Positions 62,634 to 64,000 of a stretch of 64,000 nt of DNA are shown here, piece by piece. This DNA comes from Embiotoca jacksoni (lineage: Eukaryota; Chordata; Actinopteri; Embiotocidae). The notes beneath the pieces are model-generated. The model made no database searches. It was given only the letters and a program-made list of their open reading frames with translations, and was not told the origin of the DNA. The stretch spans positions 2,119,001 through 2,183,000 of the forward strand of contig JAKOON010000011.1 of NCBI GenBank assembly GCA_022577435.1, read 5' to 3'. The position numbers were made by a program, and so were the translations under genes. How positions within the stretch are numbered: the first letter of the stretch is position 1; the number at the start of each line of letters is the position of its first letter.

Positions 62634-64000
62634 TAGCAAGGCAGCAGCAGCAGCAGCTTCAGTCTTCTGTCTCTGTCTACAGTAACTGAACTGAGTAACA
62701 GTAACGCTTGTTTTGGTGACTAAACAATCAACATTTACACACGTCAAACAGAAGAAAATGAAACGTAAAAATTGGCTTAACTTGAGCAACACGTCATTGT
62801 GACCTTGCTTCCCCCTTATCGATTTAACATTCATGCATTCAGTCAACACATTTTAGTGTGAACTGCTGTTCATAGAGGGAATCTCTAAATATGAACGAAA
62901 GGGCAGAGACGGAGCGATCTGAGAGAGAGCCACAGAAAAGGAAGCATTTAAGTGAAAGAAGTGCCAAAGGACCTGATAAATCTGCTTCACTGTCCTTAAT
63001 GTAGCTTTAGGGATCAGTGTTCTGAGGCTGCCACTTTATCCCTGTATCTCCCCTCTGCGTCTGCCACCATTCAGCCCTGAGCCGTCTGACCCACGCTGTT
63101 CATCACGGAGCTCTGATAATGTCAGACGGATCTCTGACAGTAGTCCTGATCAAATGGCTCCAATAGGACAATTCAAAGGGACTGTAATGGTCTGTGTGCT
63201 CGTCTCCTCTGTCTTCTGCTCTGCTGCAGGTCCACATTTGTACTACCCAGGACTCATTATTTGGGATTTAAGAAGAGGTTTTCGATGCAGAAACTCATTG
63301 TTGTATACTGTCAGATCTTCTCTCAAGGTTTGGAATAGAGATTGAAACAAAATGCACTGATCCAACTTTTCATTAGCTGCATTTTAATGTATAGCTGTGC
63401 TCTATTGACGGTCCATTTTAAGAAGGAAATACGGCTGCTGCAGCAAATAGACATCACAAAATGAACCTTTCTGCCAATATTAAAGCGCAGTTACTTTTTA
63501 TTTCAGGAGCTGGAAAATAGAAAAAAGCGTGTGCCGATGTTTTGGCACTGTACTACGTCAGTACTTCGTTACAGATATCGCAGCTAACACACTTTTTGAG
63601 CCTTTCCATTCTTTATTGGATAATTTTCTCCTCGACCAGATGACTTCAAGTTCTGAGATATATCTTGGCTGTCTAGCGTGCATGGCACGTTTAAGTTGTG
63701 TAAGAAATTGCCTTCCTGGTGGATTTAAATGTATGGATCATTTTTGGATATTTGTTCTGTTGTAGAAGCCTATTTTCTGTTTCAGTTCCTTGACATTTAC
63801 AGCCAAATCTGCTGATATTCTGGGGAACCCTTTCCTTCCTCTGTCCACAGTGTTTCCTGTGCCACTAACTGCCGCACAAAACCAGAGCAGAATATTTCTA
63901 CCTCTACACTTAACAGTTGGTGTTCTCATTAAATGCTGCTACTTCTTTTCTTTAAACACATGGTGAGTGTGGCCAAAGAAGTCAACTGAATAAAACACTC

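Larger units (their letters stand above)
42673..64000 (+). other. whrn: Downstream whirlin intron (3' end outside window)
   Basis: After the gtacca donor I searched by eye for the next PDZ2 exon (VGDQ...VNGRSF, then the DETKW block) and did not find it, so this intron appears to be at least 21,328 bp long. It holds the repeats and TIR elements listed separately. Stretches such as 43.4-46.8, 48-49.9, 50.2-51.3, 53-54.4, 54.7-57.9 and 63-64 kb contain no feature I recognise. A small nested gene could escape an eye scan. Confidence 0.7.

Noticed and set aside
63180..63345. Candidate acceptor (ctgctgcag) with a 63-codon frame
   Set aside because: The translation is unlike whirlin and no donor or homology supports an exon.

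Overview
The window reads as teleost nuclear DNA, probably percomorph-like. It is AT-rich, has no long open reading frames, is full of long dinucleotide microsatellites, and carries many interspersed repeats of types I recognise from fish genomes: Tc1/mariner, hAT-like, L2/CR1-type LINE pieces, tRNA-derived SINEs and a solo LTR. The species cannot be named from the sequence.

Only one protein-coding gene can be supported. Two + strand exons, 34656-34874 (73 codons) and 42547-42672 (42 codons), have proper splice sites and encode consecutive pieces of whirlin (WHRN, the Usher-syndrome PDZ scaffold). The first gives the end of PDZ1 and the PDZ1-PDZ2 linker; the second gives the first half of PDZ2. 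Both junctions are phase 0, so they join in frame. The rest of PDZ2 (expected to start VGDQ) and the amino-terminal exon are not seen here. I therefore read 1-34655 as upstream intron, 34875-42546 as a complete 7,672-bp intron, and 42673-64000 as the start of a downstream intron longer than 21 kb.

Layout. 1-16.5 kb: intron with one old fish repeat (about 1.5-1.74 kb), GT/AC microsatellites and little else. 16.59-17.74 kb: two minus-strand L2-like LINE fragments head to tail, one holding an exact 19-bp triplication. 18.1-18.66 and 20.57-21.4 kb: terminal-inverted-repeat (TIR) elements. 23.3 kb: a second copy of a segment found inside the 20.57-21.4 kb element. 24.65-25.2 kb: another repeat. 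27.2-27.7 kb: a nearly full SINE beside a dispersed low-copy-type repeat. 30.9-31.4 kb: composite old repeat. 34.43 kb: a (GT)n tract 180 bp before the first whirlin exon. 35.46-36.39 kb: a hAT-like element with target-site duplication. 37.4-37.9 kb: a LINE 3' end running into (CATC)n. 39.4-39.7 kb: a solo LTR. 41-41.7 kb: more repeats. 46.9-50.1 kb: a tRNA-like sequence, a LINE/SINE-type tail and a decayed SINE. 51.9-53.0 kb: a complete but internally deleted Tc1/mariner element. 54.4-54.6 kb: one end of another DNA element. 60.2-60.7 and 62.1-62.6 kb: further TIR elements.

I found no convincing new biological system. The points most worth checking are the UG-repeat next to a whirlin splice acceptor, the deleted Tc1 element with inner and outer binding-site-like repeats, the LINE triplication, and a small TIR element I could not assign. 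Repeat family names are from memory of sequence appearance; no database was searched.
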